A program made the position numbers and the translations under genes. DNA of 64,000 bases. Origin: Pseudomonas putida (lineage in GTDB: Bacteria > Pseudomonadota > Gammaproteobacteria > Pseudomonadales > Pseudomonadaceae). The DNA is taken from assembly GCF_009883635.2 (NCBI RefSeq), contig NZ_CP026115.2:6076001-6140000 (forward strand), written 5' to 3'. Positions 50,064 through 58,721 of this stretch are shown here, piece by piece. Each line of letters opens with the position of its first letter. The stretch's first letter is position 1. The notes below the pieces were generated by a model that was not told the origin of the DNA, ran no database searches, and saw only the letters and a list, made by a program, of their open reading frames with translations.

Positions 50064-51473
50064 ATGTCCCGAGCTTTTTTCAATGAAATGTATGACGCCG
50101 ACGGTGCCTGCCGTCCCCACTACCAGCCGTTTGCACGCTGGCTGGCAGACACCCCGCCCGAGTTGCTGGCGCAGCGCCGCCGCGAAGCCGACCTGTTGTT
50201 CCACCGCGCCGGTATCACCTTCACCCTGTACGGCGACGAACAGGGCACCGAGCGCCTGATCCCCTTCGACATCATCCCCCGCAGCATCAAGGCCAGCGAA
50301 TGGCAGAAAGTGGAGCGCGGCTGCATCCAACGGGTGCAAGCGTTGAACCTGTTCCTGGCCGACGTCTACCACGACCAGCACATCCTCAAGCAAGGCATCA
50401 TCCCGGCCGAGCAGGTGCTGGCCAACGAGGGCTACCAGATCGCCATGCAAGGCCTGGACTTGCACCGTGACATCTACGCGCATATCGCCGGCGTCGACCT
50501 GGTGCGTGACGGCGACGGCAGCTACTACGTGCTCGAGGACAACCTGCGCACGCCCAGCGGAGTGAGCTACATGCTCGAAGACCGCAAGATGATGATGCGC
50601 CTGTTCCCCGAGCTGTTCGCCAGCCAGCGGGTGGCACCCATCGACCACTACCCCAACCTGCTGCTCGACACCCTCAAGAGCGCCAGCCCGCTGGACAACC
50701 CCACCGCCGTGGTGCTGACCCCGGGGCGCTTCAACAGCGCCTACTTCGAACATGCGTTCCTGGCCCGTGAAATGGGCGTTGAGCTGGTGGAGGGCGCCGA
50801 CCTGTTCGTGCGCGACGACCATGTGTTCATGCGCACCACCGCAGGCCCGAAGCAGGTGGATGTGATCTACCGGCGCCTCGACGACGCCTACCTCGACCCA
50901 CTGTCGTTCACCCCCGACTCGATGCTGGGGGTGCCCGGCCTGATCGCGGCCTACCGCTCGGGCAACGTGGTGCTGGCCAACGCCGTGGGCACCGGCCTTG
51001 CCGACGACAAATCGATCTACCCCTACGTCGACGCGATGATCCGTTTCTACCTCGACGAGGAGCCGATCCTCAACAACGTGCCCACCTGGCAATGCCGCAA
51101 CCCCAAGGAACTGTCCCACGTGCTGGCCCATTTGCCGGAGTTGGTGGTCAAGGAAACCCAGGGTTCCGGCGGCTACGGCATGCTGGTCGGGCCGGCGGCC
51201 ACGGCGGCGGAAATCGAAGACTTCCGCGCGCGCCTCAAGGCCCGCCCCGAGGCGTATATCGCCCAACCTACCCTGTGCCTGTCGACCTGCCCGACCTTCG
51301 TCGAGAACGGCATCGCGCCGCGCCATATCGACCTGCGCCCGTTCGTGCTGTCGGGCAGCGAGACCCGCCTGGTGCCCGGAGGCCTGACCCGCGTGGCACT
51401 GCGCGAAGGCTCGCTGGTGGTGAATTCGTCCCAGGGCGGCGGCACCAAGGACACCTGGGTAGTGGAGGACTGA
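50064..51473 (+). CDS. Circularly permuted ATP-grasp protein (Anbu cluster)
   Basis: 469 residues of the COG2308 family: MSRAFFNEMYDADGACRPHY, VERGCIQRVQALNLFLADVY, YYVLEDNLRTPSGVSYMLED (metal/ATP binding), DVIYRRLDDAYLDPLSF and LVVKETQGSGGYGMLVGP. The ATP-grasp fold is circularly permuted. Such enzymes ligate carboxylates to amines, so a peptide-like product is expected. First gene of the conserved set with alpha-E, transglutaminase and Anbu genes. ATG 50064 follows AGGAG. Confidence 0.95.
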   Translation: MSRAFFNEMYDADGACRPHYQPFARWLADTPPELLAQRRREADLLFHRAGITFTLYGDEQGTERLIPFDIIPRSIKASEWQKVERGCIQRVQALNLFLADVYHDQHILKQGIIPAEQVLANEGYQIAMQGLDLHRDIYAHIAGVDLVRDGDGSYYVLEDNLRTPSGVSYMLEDRKMMMRLFPELFASQRVAPIDHYPNLLLDTLKSASPLDNPTAVVLTPGRFNSAYFEHAFLAREMGVELVEGADLFVRDDHVFMRTTAGPKQVDVIYRRLDDAYLDPLSFTPDSMLGVPGLIAAYRSGNVVLANAVGTGLADDKSIYPYVDAMIRFYLDEEPILNNVPTWQCRNPKELSHVLAHLPELVVKETQGSGGYGMLVGPAATAAEIEDFRARLKARPEAYIAQPTLCLSTCPTFVENGIAPRHIDLRPFVLSGSETRLVPGGLTRVALREGSLVVNSSQGGGTKDTWVVED

Positions 51474-51476
51474 CAC

Positions 51477-52427
51477 ATGCTTTCAAGAACCGCTTCGGAC
51501 CTCTACTGGATGTCCCGTTACCTGGAGCGCGCCGAAAACCTGGCGCGCATGCTCGAAGTCAGCTATTCGCTGTCGCTGATGCCCCAGGCCGGGCGCAGCG
51601 ACGGCCGCGCCGAGCTGGCCATGTCGCTACTGGCGGCCGGCACCCTGGACGACTACAACCAGCGCCACGACGAGCTCGACACCGCGCGCATGCTGCATTT
51701 TTTCGCCTTCGACGAGACCAACCCCGGCAGCATCTACTGCTGCCTGCAGGCGGCGCGCACCAATGCCCATGCGGTACGCGGGCGGATCACCGCCGACATG
51801 TGGGAGAACATCAACGCCACCTGGCTGGAGATGCGCAACATCGCCAGCAACGGCCTGGCGCGCTATGGCATGAGCCAGTTCTGCGACTGGGTCAAGGAGC
51901 GCTCGCACCTGTTCCGCGGCGCCACGGCGGGCACCATCATGCGCAACGACGCCTACTGTTTCATCCGCCTGGGCACCTTCCTGGAGCGGGCGGACAACAC
52001 CCTGCGCCTGCTGGATGTACGCTACGAAATGTTCGGCGAGGCATCGGAAGAGGTCAGCGACCATTCGGCCCGTGGCTACTACCAGTGGAGCGCCCTGCTG
52101 CGTGCACTGTCGTCGTTCGAGGCGTTCAACGAGATCTACCGCAACGCGCCCAGTGCACGCCAGGTGTCGGAGCTGCTGCTGTTGCGCGCCGATGTGCCGC
52201 GCTCGCTGCATGCGTGCATCGAGGAGTTGGACCATATCCTCGCCGGCCTGCCCAGCACCAGTGGCCGGGCCTCGCAGCGCATGGCTGCCGAGCTCAATGC
52301 CCGGCTGCGCTACACCGGTATCGACGAAATCCTCGAAGCCGGCCTGCACCCCTGGCTGACCGACTTCATCGAGCGTATTCGCCAACTCAGCCAGACCGTT
52401 CACCACTCCTACCTGGAGGTCGTATGA
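51477..52427 (+). CDS. Alpha-E domain-containing protein (Anbu cluster)
   Basis: 316 residues, all-helical: MLSRTASDLYWMSRYLERAE, NLARMLEVSYSLSLMPQAGR, ITADMWENINATWLEMRNIA and FLERADNTLRLLDVRYEMFG. COG2307/alpha-E pattern complete. No known enzymatic activity; probably works with the ATP-grasp protein, with which it is sometimes fused in other bacteria. Three bases after its stop; its own stop overlaps the transglutaminase start (ATGA). Confidence 0.95.
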   Translation: MLSRTASDLYWMSRYLERAENLARMLEVSYSLSLMPQAGRSDGRAELAMSLLAAGTLDDYNQRHDELDTARMLHFFAFDETNPGSIYCCLQAARTNAHAVRGRITADMWENINATWLEMRNIASNGLARYGMSQFCDWVKERSHLFRGATAGTIMRNDAYCFIRLGTFLERADNTLRLLDVRYEMFGEASEEVSDHSARGYYQWSALLRALSSFEAFNEIYRNAPSARQVSELLLLRADVPRSLHACIEELDHILAGLPSTSGRASQRMAAELNARLRYTGIDEILEAGLHPWLTDFIERIRQLSQTVHHSYLEVV

Positions 52428-53221
52428 AGCTCGCCATCCACCACGACACTCGCTACACCTACGCCAACCAGGTATGCGCCAGCATCCAGTTCCTGCGCCT
52501 GACACCCCAGAGCAATGCCCGCCAGCAGGTGCTCGAGTGGCAGGTGCAGATGCCCAGGCCGGTGCGCAGCCAGATCGACCCCTACGGCAACGTGCTGCAC
52601 GTGTTGACCCTGGAAGAGCCACACAGCGCCCTGGCGCTGTGTGCCAAGGGTCAGGTCGAGATCGACCCGACGCTCGAAGTCGAACACGACAGCCAGTCGC
52701 CCTTGCCATTCCTGCGCACCAGCCGCCTGACCCAGGCCGACGAAGCGCTGCTCGGCTTTGCCAGGGAACACTGTGGCGGCCGCCGCGACCGCGCCGCGCT
52801 GATCGCGCTGATGGAAGGGCTGGCCGAGCGCATGCCGTACAGCCCAGGCGCGACGGCGGTCGACAGCACCGCCGCCGACTCCTTCGCCATCGGTGCCGGC
52901 GTGTGCCAGGACCACACCCATGCCTTCCTCGCCTGCGCCCGCAGCCTGGGGATCCCGGCACGCTATGTGTCTGGCTACCTGTGCACCGAGGATGCCAGCC
53001 ACCTGGCCAGCCACGCCTGGGCCGAGGCCTGGCTGGGCGATGGCTGGTACAGCTTCGATGTGACCAACCGGCTGGCCCGGCCCGATCGCCACCTGAAACT
53101 GGCGGTGGGCCTGGACTACCTCGACGCCTGCCCCGTACGCGGCATGCGCCGGGGCGGCGGGGCCGAGTCGATGCTGGCGCAGGTTCAGGTCAGGTCGCTG
53201 CTACAGGGGCAGCAACAGTAA
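52424..53221 (+). CDS. Transglutaminase-like protein (Anbu cluster)
   Basis: 265 residues. An N-terminal beta domain (MKLAIHHDTRYTYANQVCAS) precedes the papain-like transglutaminase core with Cys in AIGAGVCQDHTHAFLACARS, His in ASHLASHAWAEAWLGDGWYS and Asp in FDVTNRLARPDRH. The triad is complete, so it should be a working protease or amide-transferring enzyme. Translationally coupled to the alpha-E gene. Followed by a hairpin before the Anbu gene. Confidence 0.95.
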   Translation: MKLAIHHDTRYTYANQVCASIQFLRLTPQSNARQQVLEWQVQMPRPVRSQIDPYGNVLHVLTLEEPHSALALCAKGQVEIDPTLEVEHDSQSPLPFLRTSRLTQADEALLGFAREHCGGRRDRAALIALMEGLAERMPYSPGATAVDSTAADSFAIGAGVCQDHTHAFLACARSLGIPARYVSGYLCTEDASHLASHAWAEAWLGDGWYSFDVTNRLARPDRHLKLAVGLDYLDACPVRGMRRGGGAESMLAQVQVRSLLQGQQQ

Positions 53222-53236
53222 CGCAAGCCCCCTACC

Positions 53237-53265
53237 GACCCCGTCGTCGCCGTGACGCCGGGGTC
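53237..53265 (+). terminator. Hairpin between transglutaminase and Anbu genes
   Basis: Stem GACCCCG/CGGGGTC with further pairing inside (CGTC/GACG), followed by TTTC. It could attenuate transcription into the Anbu gene, lowering it relative to the three upstream genes. Confidence 0.5.
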
Positions 53266-53289
53266 TTTCAACGCACACAGGTAAACCAC

Positions 53290-54021
53290 ATGACGTACTG
53301 CGTGGCCATGCACCTGGCCGACGGGCTGGTGTTTGTCTCCGATTCACGTACCAACGCCGGGATCGACCAGATCTCGACCTTTCGCAAACTGTTCATCTTC
53401 AGCACACCCGGCGAGCGCTTGATCGTCTTGCAGAGTGCAGGCAACCTGGCCACCTCGCAATCGGTGGTCAACCTGCTGCGCCAGCGCTGCAACGGCACGG
53501 GCAACCATCTGCTGAACGTGCGCACGCTGTACGACGCCACCGTGCTGGTGGCCGAAACCATTCGCGAGGTGGTCACCCGGGACCGCTGCAAGCTGGCGAG
53601 CAAGGTCGATTTGAGCTGCTCGCTGCTGGTGGGCGGGCAGATTGCTGGCGGGCCCATGGGGGTCTACAGCGTATATCCGCAAGGCAACTTCATTCAGGCC
53701 ACAGAGGACACGCCGTTTTTGCAACTGGGCGAAAGCAAGTACGGCAAGCCGATCCTTGATCGCAACCTGACCTACCGCACTTCACTGGACGAGGCGCTGC
53801 GCTGTGGTTTGATCTCGTTCGACTCGACTATTCGCAGCAACCTGTCAGTGGGCATGCCGCTGGATTTGCTGGTGTATCGCAAGGATTCGTTCAGGCCGAC
53901 GCAGAGCTATCGCATCACCCAGGACGACCCCTACTACAGTCAGATCCGCAGCCAGTGGTGCACGGGTCTCAGGGACCTACTGGCCGAACTCCCGGCCCCA
54001 CCCAAAGACTACATGGAATAA
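53290..54021 (+). CDS. Anbu proteasome-type peptidase
   Basis: 243 residues, MTYCVAMHLADGLVFVSDSR. After removal of Met the new N-terminal Thr1 with Asp17 and Lys32 gives the catalytic set of Ntn hydrolases of the proteasome family. The later parts (STPGERLIVLQSAGNLATSQ, LLVGGQIAGGPMGVYSVYPQ) match Anbu, the HslV-like ancestor protein that forms open helical or ring assemblies. Substrate unknown. Always found with the three preceding genes. A hairpin terminator follows at 54065. Confidence 0.94.
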   Translation: MTYCVAMHLADGLVFVSDSRTNAGIDQISTFRKLFIFSTPGERLIVLQSAGNLATSQSVVNLLRQRCNGTGNHLLNVRTLYDATVLVAETIREVVTRDRCKLASKVDLSCSLLVGGQIAGGPMGVYSVYPQGNFIQATEDTPFLQLGESKYGKPILDRNLTYRTSLDEALRCGLISFDSTIRSNLSVGMPLDLLVYRKDSFRPTQSYRITQDDPYYSQIRSQWCTGLRDLLAELPAPPKDYME

Positions 54022-54064
54022 GAATACCCGCCTTGGCGCGCCTAGCTTTGACGATGAGGATCAT

Positions 54065-54085
54065 GCTCCTGCCTGACACAGGAGC
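54065..54085 (+). terminator. Hairpin after the Anbu gene
   Basis: Stem GCTCCTG/CAGGAGC with a seven-base loop, 43 bases after the Anbu stop. No clear T-run. Confidence 0.5.
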
Positions 54086-54094
54086 CCCCTTGAG

Positions 54095-54142
54095 CTCAGT
54101 GAGTCCTGGCCCCTGATGGTGGCGTAGACAGCCTGATGCCGG
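54095..54142 (+). pseudogene. Short remnant resembling the MHS-family MFS gene
   Basis: About 49 bases align to 45401-45453 inside the MFS gene with some seven differences and two small gaps, sharing the run CCCTGATGGTGGCG. The frame contains a TAG. It is followed by a few bases like the MFS/efflux intergenic sequence and then by the efflux gene end, repeating the order seen at 45.4-45.8 kb. Confidence 0.55.
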
Positions 54143-54167
54143 GACAAACACATCCAGCCCCACTACA

Positions 54168-54234
54168 CTTACCCACCTAACGCACTGACCAGCGCCGCCT
54201 GATTCTGCCACTGGGCAGTGCGTACAGTGGCCAG
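54168..54234 (-). repeat. 67-bp repeat, original copy in the outer-membrane efflux gene
   Basis: End of the OprM-type gene plus its stop codon. 64 of 67 bases agree with 45749-45815. Both copies have the same orientation and lie after MFS sequence, so they frame the ABC-transporter/Anbu segment as direct repeats. Confidence 0.9.
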
Positions 54235-55551
54235 CGCATCCTGGGCACTGAGTTGGCTGCGCTGAGCCTCCAGCACATCGAGGAACGGCGCCTCGCCAGC
54301 CTGCCAGGAACGGCGGATCTGCTCGAAAGCCGAGCTCGACTGCTCGCTCGCACGGGCTAGCAGTACCTGGCGTTCGGCATTGCGCTGGGCCGCCGCAAGT
54401 GCCGACTCCACCTCCGACACCGCCACCAGCACCGTGCGCCGGTAACTCAGCAATGCCTCCCGCGCCTCGGCGTCCCGTACCTGCACCTGCGCCTTGCGTC
54501 GGCCACCATCGAACAGGGGCGCACTGGCATTGACGCCGGCCAGCCAGAAAGTCGAGTTGGCCAGGGTGGCCGCGCTCATGCCATTGATCAACGAACCCAA
54601 CGCCGCCGACAGACTCAGGCGTGGCATCAGCTCGGCCTTGGCCACGCCAACTCGCGCATAGGCGGCAATCACCCGGGCCTCGGCGGCCTTCACGTCAGGG
54701 CGCCGACGCAGCAGGTCCGCTGGTGTGCCAACATCCTGCAAGGCCACCTCATGCACACTTGCCGGGCTCGCCTGCATCTGTGCGTACAGCTCGACGCTGG
54801 GCATAGCCAGCAACACTGCAAGCCTGTGCACCGTGCGCTGCCACTCCAGGCGCAGCGCCGGCACCCGCGCCGCGGTGCGCTCGGTCTGTGCGCGGGCCCG
54901 CAGCAGGTCGGCCTCCGGGCTGCTGCCCGCCGCGTACAACTGCTCGCTCAACTGCAAGGTCTCGGCCTGGCTCTGGGCACTCTGGCGGACGATCGCCAGG
55001 CGCTGCTCCAGGCCACGGGCTTGGGCATAGGCCTGGACCACTTCACCCACCAGCGCAACCCGCACCGCGCGGGCCTGCTCTTCACTGGCCGCCACCTCGG
55101 CGTCAGCAGCGCGGACACCTTCACGGATGCGGCCAAACAGGTCGATCTCCCAGCTGGCATCCAGGCCCAGCGATACCGGCGCATCGATCAGTGCCTCGCT
55201 GAAGCCGGACTGGTAGGCCGAGGTACGCTGGCGTGCGGCACTGCCGTCGAGGTCCAGGGTCGGGCTGCCAGCCGAGGCGCTGACCGCCCTCAAGGCCCGG
55301 GCCGCGTCGATGCGCGCCAGGGCGGCCTGCATATCGAGGTTATCGTCCAGCGCCCGCTGCACCAGGTGGTCGAGCAACGGATCCTGGTAGCCGCGCCACC
55401 ACTGCTCAGTCACCGTCAGCGGCGCTTCGGAGCGGGCATTGAGGTAATGCTGCGCAGGCGCAACGCTGGGCGGCGGCAAGGTCGGCGCGGCACACGCGGC
55501 CAGCAGCGCCGCAGTAAAAGCCATTACGGGGAAACGAAGACGCATGTTCAT
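54169..55551 (-). CDS. RND efflux outer-membrane lipoprotein (OprM/OprN-like)
   Basis: 460 residues with a lipoprotein signal (MAFTAALLAACAAPTLPPPS, lipobox LLAAC). TolC-family duplicated repeats follow: WWRGYQDPLLDHLVQRALDD, LGLDASWEIDLFGRIREGVR and DLLRRRPDVKAAEARVIAAY, APLFDGGRRKAQVQVRDAEA. It forms the outer-membrane channel of the pump encoded upstream. Four bases overlap the permease gene. Its last 20 codons are also present as a remnant at 45749. Confidence 0.94.
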   Translation of the reverse strand: MNMRLRFPVMAFTAALLAACAAPTLPPPSVAPAQHYLNARSEAPLTVTEQWWRGYQDPLLDHLVQRALDDNLDMQAALARIDAARALRAVSASAGSPTLDLDGSAARQRTSAYQSGFSEALIDAPVSLGLDASWEIDLFGRIREGVRAADAEVAASEEQARAVRVALVGEVVQAYAQARGLEQRLAIVRQSAQSQAETLQLSEQLYAAGSSPEADLLRARAQTERTAARVPALRLEWQRTVHRLAVLLAMPSVELYAQMQASPASVHEVALQDVGTPADLLRRRPDVKAAEARVIAAYARVGVAKAELMPRLSLSAALGSLINGMSAATLANSTFWLAGVNASAPLFDGGRRKAQVQVRDAEAREALLSYRRTVLVAVSEVESALAAAQRNAERQVLLARASEQSSSAFEQIRRSWQAGEAPFLDVLEAQRSQLSAQDALATVRTAQWQNQAALVSALGG

Positions 55552-58500
55552 TGTTGGAAGTCCTGTTCGACAGCCGCAGGCTGTGACGATAGCCGCCGTT
55601 CACCACCGGCAAGGCGGCGCACCAGCACATAGAAGATCGGTGTGAACACCAGGCCGAACAGGGTCACGCCGATCATCCCGAAGAACACCGCAGAACCCAC
55701 CGCCAGGCGCATCTCGGAACCGGCACCCTCAGACAGCACCAGCGGCAGAACGCCGAGGATGAATGCCAGCGAGGTCATCAGGATCGGCCGCAGGCGCAGG
55801 CGACAGGCTTCGACCACCGCCTCGACGATGCCCTGCCCTTCTTTCTCCAGCTGCCGGGCCACTTCGACGATGAGGATGGCGTTCTTCGCCGCCAGGCCCA
55901 CCAAAACAATGAAGCCGATCTGGGTGAGAATATTGATGTCCTGGCCCATCAGGCGCACGCCAGCAGCCGCGGCCAGCAGGCACATCGGCACGATCAGCAG
56001 AATCGCCAGCGGTAGGCTCCAGCTTCCGTACTGCGCCGCCAGCACCAGGTAGACGAACACCACACACAGCGGGAACACCAGCAGCCCCATGTTACCGGCG
56101 GTGGTCTGCTGGTAGCTCAGGTCGGTCCACTGGTAGCTGATGCCCGCCGGCAGGTGCGCTTTGGCCAGCCGTTCCATGGTCTCGATGGCATAGGTCGAGC
56201 CCAGACCAGGCACAGTGTCACCATTAATCTCGGCGGTCGGGAACAGGTTGTAACGCGGGAAGCGCTCGACTCCCAGGGCCTCACGCAGCTGCGTCACACT
56301 GGCCAGCGGGACCATCTGCCCGGCCTGGTTGCGCACCTTGACCCGCGCCAGGTCCTCTGGTGTGACCCGGTACGGCAAGTCGGCCTGGGCCGTGACGCGG
56401 TAAGTGCGGCCGACCAGGTTGAAGTCGTTGATGTAGGTCGAGCCAAAGTAGGTCTCGATGGCCTGGTTGATCTGGCTGCTTGGCACCCCCAGCATCTCGG
56501 CGCGCTCACGGTCGAGCTCGACGAACACCTGCGGGGTGCTGGCCGAAAACGGCGAATAGACGCCAGTCATGCCCGGTGTAGCGTTGGCGGCGGCGATCAG
56601 CTCTGCCGTGGCCTTGGCCAGCGCGTCACTGCCCAGCCCACCACGATCCTGCAGACGCAAGGAGAAACCACCGGTACTGCCCAACCCTTGCACCGGCGGC
56701 GGCGTGGCGACGATCACCGACGCACCGCTGACCGCTTTCAGGCGCTCGCGCAGGTCGGCCGCGATCACGTCCGATGTCCGGCCCTTCAGCTTGCGCTTGG
56801 ACCAAGGTTCGAACACCGGGGCCAGACCCGCCGAGTTGGACGAGTTGGTCCCGGTGACCATCGAAAAGCCCGAGAAGGTCGGCACCCTGTCCACACCCGG
56901 CACCTGCAGGGCGATGGCTTCGATCTGCTGGGAAATCGCGTTGGTGCGCTCCAGCGATGCGCCGTCGGGCAGTTGCACGATCACCACCAGGTAGCCACGG
57001 TCCTGGGCCGGGATGAAGCCCTTGGGCGTGGCCATCAGCAGGTAAGCGGTGGCGGCGATCAGTACGGCATACACGGCCAGCATCAGCGGCGTCCTGGCAA
57101 CCAGGCCGCGGACGCTGCCGGCATAGCCGTCGGAAAGCCGGGCAAAGCCCCGGTTGAACGCTTCGGCAGCGCGCCGCGGCAGGCCCGGCAGGCCGGCACG
57201 TAGCGGCGCATGGCCACCGTGACGGCGCAGGATCATCGCCGCCAGCGCCGGCGACAGGGTCAGCGAGTTGAACAGCGAAATGGCCGTGGCCACCGCGATG
57301 GTCACGCCGAACTGGCGGAAGAACTCGCCGGAAATCCCCGGGATGAACGCCGTGGGAATGAACACCGCGCACAGCACCAGGGTGATCGCCACCAGCGCGC
57401 CACCAATCTCCTGCATGGTGACGATGGTAGCCTGTAACGGGCTCTTGCCTTCGGCCAGGTGGCGCTCGACGTTCTCCACCACGACGATGGCGTTGTCGAC
57501 CACGATCCCTACCGCCAGTACCAGGCCGAACAGGGTCAGGTTGTTGATCGAGTAACCCAGCAGCGCCATCACCGCGAAGGTGCCCACCAACGACACCGGG
57601 ATGGCCAGGATCGGAATGATCGACGGCCGCCAGCCCTGGAGGAACAACAGCACCACCAGCACCACCAGGATCACCGCCTCGTAGATGGTCTTGCCCAACT
57701 CACCGATACTGTCGGCGATAAACGCCGTGGGGTTGTAGCCGATGCTGTATTCGATGCCCTCCGGGAAGTCCTTGCTCAGTTGCTGCATGGTCTGCTCCAC
57801 CACCTGCATGGTCGCCAGGGCGTTGGCGCCCGGACGCTGCAGCACCTGCAGGCCGATGGCCGGGTTGCGCAGGTAATAGGTGTTGTTGACGTAGGCCAGC
57901 CCGGCGATTTCGGTACGCGCCACGTCCTTCAGGCGCACCAGGCGGCCCGCCTCGCCGGACTTGAGCACGATGTTGTCGAAGTCAGCCGGCTCCTTGAGCC
58001 GCCCTTCAAAGATCAGGTTCGGCTGAAACGCCTGGGAGGCCACCGGTGGTTGGGCGATGACACCGCCGGCCACCTGGGTGTTCTGCGCACGCACGGCGGC
58101 GATGATGTCGCCCGGGGTCAGGTCGAAGGCGGCGACGCGCTCCGGGTCCAGCCAGATGCGCATCGAATACTCACGCGCGCCCAGCGGGTTTATGTCGCCA
58201 ACGCCGTCGATGCGCTTGAGGGTATCGGCCACAGTGCGAATGGCGAAGTTCGACACGTACAGCTGGTCATAGGTGCCCTTGGGCGAGGAAATGAAAATGG
58301 TCGACAGCTGGGTCGGCGAGGACTTGCGCACCGACACACCGCTGCGCTGCACCGGTTCGGGCAGGCGTGGCGTGGCCAGGGCGACGCGGTTCTGCACCAG
58401 CACCTGGGCCTTGTCGACGTCGGTGCCGCCCTTGAAGGTCACGGTCAGGTTCAGGCTGCCATCGGAGGTGGCCTGGCTGTACATGTAGAGCATGTCCTCG

Positions 58501-58721
58501 ACGCCGTTGACCTCCTGCTCCAGAGGGATCGCCAGAGTCTCGGCGACGGTCTGTGCCGAGGCCCCCGGGTAGGTGGCCTGGACCACCACCGTGGGTGGCG
58601 CGATGTCGGGGTACTCGGAGGTCGGCAGCACCAGGTAGGCCAGGCCGCCGACGATTATCAGCACCACCGAGAGGACGATCGCCAGCACCGGCTGCTCGAT
58701 CGAGGTGCGTCCCAGGTTCAT
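55548..58721 (-). CDS. RND efflux pump inner-membrane permease (HAE1 family, MexF-like)
   Basis: 1057 residues, usual size. TM1 MNLGRTSIEQPVLAIVLSVV, porter domain PTSEYPDIAPPTVVVQATYP, and in TM4 the proton-relay pair LVLAVGIVVDNAIVVVENVE with two Asp-type positions (one Asp, Asn-Ala). The second half has GFIPAQDRGYLVVIVQLPDG, and TM11 region VGLAAKNAILIVEVARQLEK. A proton-driven antiporter for hydrophobic or amphipathic compounds. Overlaps the adaptor gene by four bases. Most similar by eye to MexF/TtgE-type pumps; the exact substrate range is not predictable. Confidence 0.95.
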   Translation of the reverse strand: MNLGRTSIEQPVLAIVLSVVLIIVGGLAYLVLPTSEYPDIAPPTVVVQATYPGASAQTVAETLAIPLEQEVNGVEDMLYMYSQATSDGSLNLTVTFKGGTDVDKAQVLVQNRVALATPRLPEPVQRSGVSVRKSSPTQLSTIFISSPKGTYDQLYVSNFAIRTVADTLKRIDGVGDINPLGAREYSMRIWLDPERVAAFDLTPGDIIAAVRAQNTQVAGGVIAQPPVASQAFQPNLIFEGRLKEPADFDNIVLKSGEAGRLVRLKDVARTEIAGLAYVNNTYYLRNPAIGLQVLQRPGANALATMQVVEQTMQQLSKDFPEGIEYSIGYNPTAFIADSIGELGKTIYEAVILVVLVVLLFLQGWRPSIIPILAIPVSLVGTFAVMALLGYSINNLTLFGLVLAVGIVVDNAIVVVENVERHLAEGKSPLQATIVTMQEIGGALVAITLVLCAVFIPTAFIPGISGEFFRQFGVTIAVATAISLFNSLTLSPALAAMILRRHGGHAPLRAGLPGLPRRAAEAFNRGFARLSDGYAGSVRGLVARTPLMLAVYAVLIAATAYLLMATPKGFIPAQDRGYLVVIVQLPDGASLERTNAISQQIEAIALQVPGVDRVPTFSGFSMVTGTNSSNSAGLAPVFEPWSKRKLKGRTSDVIAADLRERLKAVSGASVIVATPPPVQGLGSTGGFSLRLQDRGGLGSDALAKATAELIAAANATPGMTGVYSPFSASTPQVFVELDRERAEMLGVPSSQINQAIETYFGSTYINDFNLVGRTYRVTAQADLPYRVTPEDLARVKVRNQAGQMVPLASVTQLREALGVERFPRYNLFPTAEINGDTVPGLGSTYAIETMERLAKAHLPAGISYQWTDLSYQQTTAGNMGLLVFPLCVVFVYLVLAAQYGSWSLPLAILLIVPMCLLAAAAGVRLMGQDINILTQIGFIVLVGLAAKNAILIVEVARQLEKEGQGIVEAVVEACRLRLRPILMTSLAFILGVLPLVLSEGAGSEMRLAVGSAVFFGMIGVTLFGLVFTPIFYVLVRRLAGGERRLSSQPAAVEQDFQQ

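Noticed and set aside
49902..51476. A 524-codon minus-strand frame opposite the ATP-grasp gene
   Set aside because: Antisense shadow; composition unlike a protein and no ribosome binding site.
51092..53221. A 709-codon open frame on the plus strand across three genes
   Set aside because: Its first 444 codons overlap the ATP-grasp and alpha-E genes in another frame and are Arg/Pro/Gly-rich as expected for a shadow; only the last 265 codons are the transglutaminase gene.
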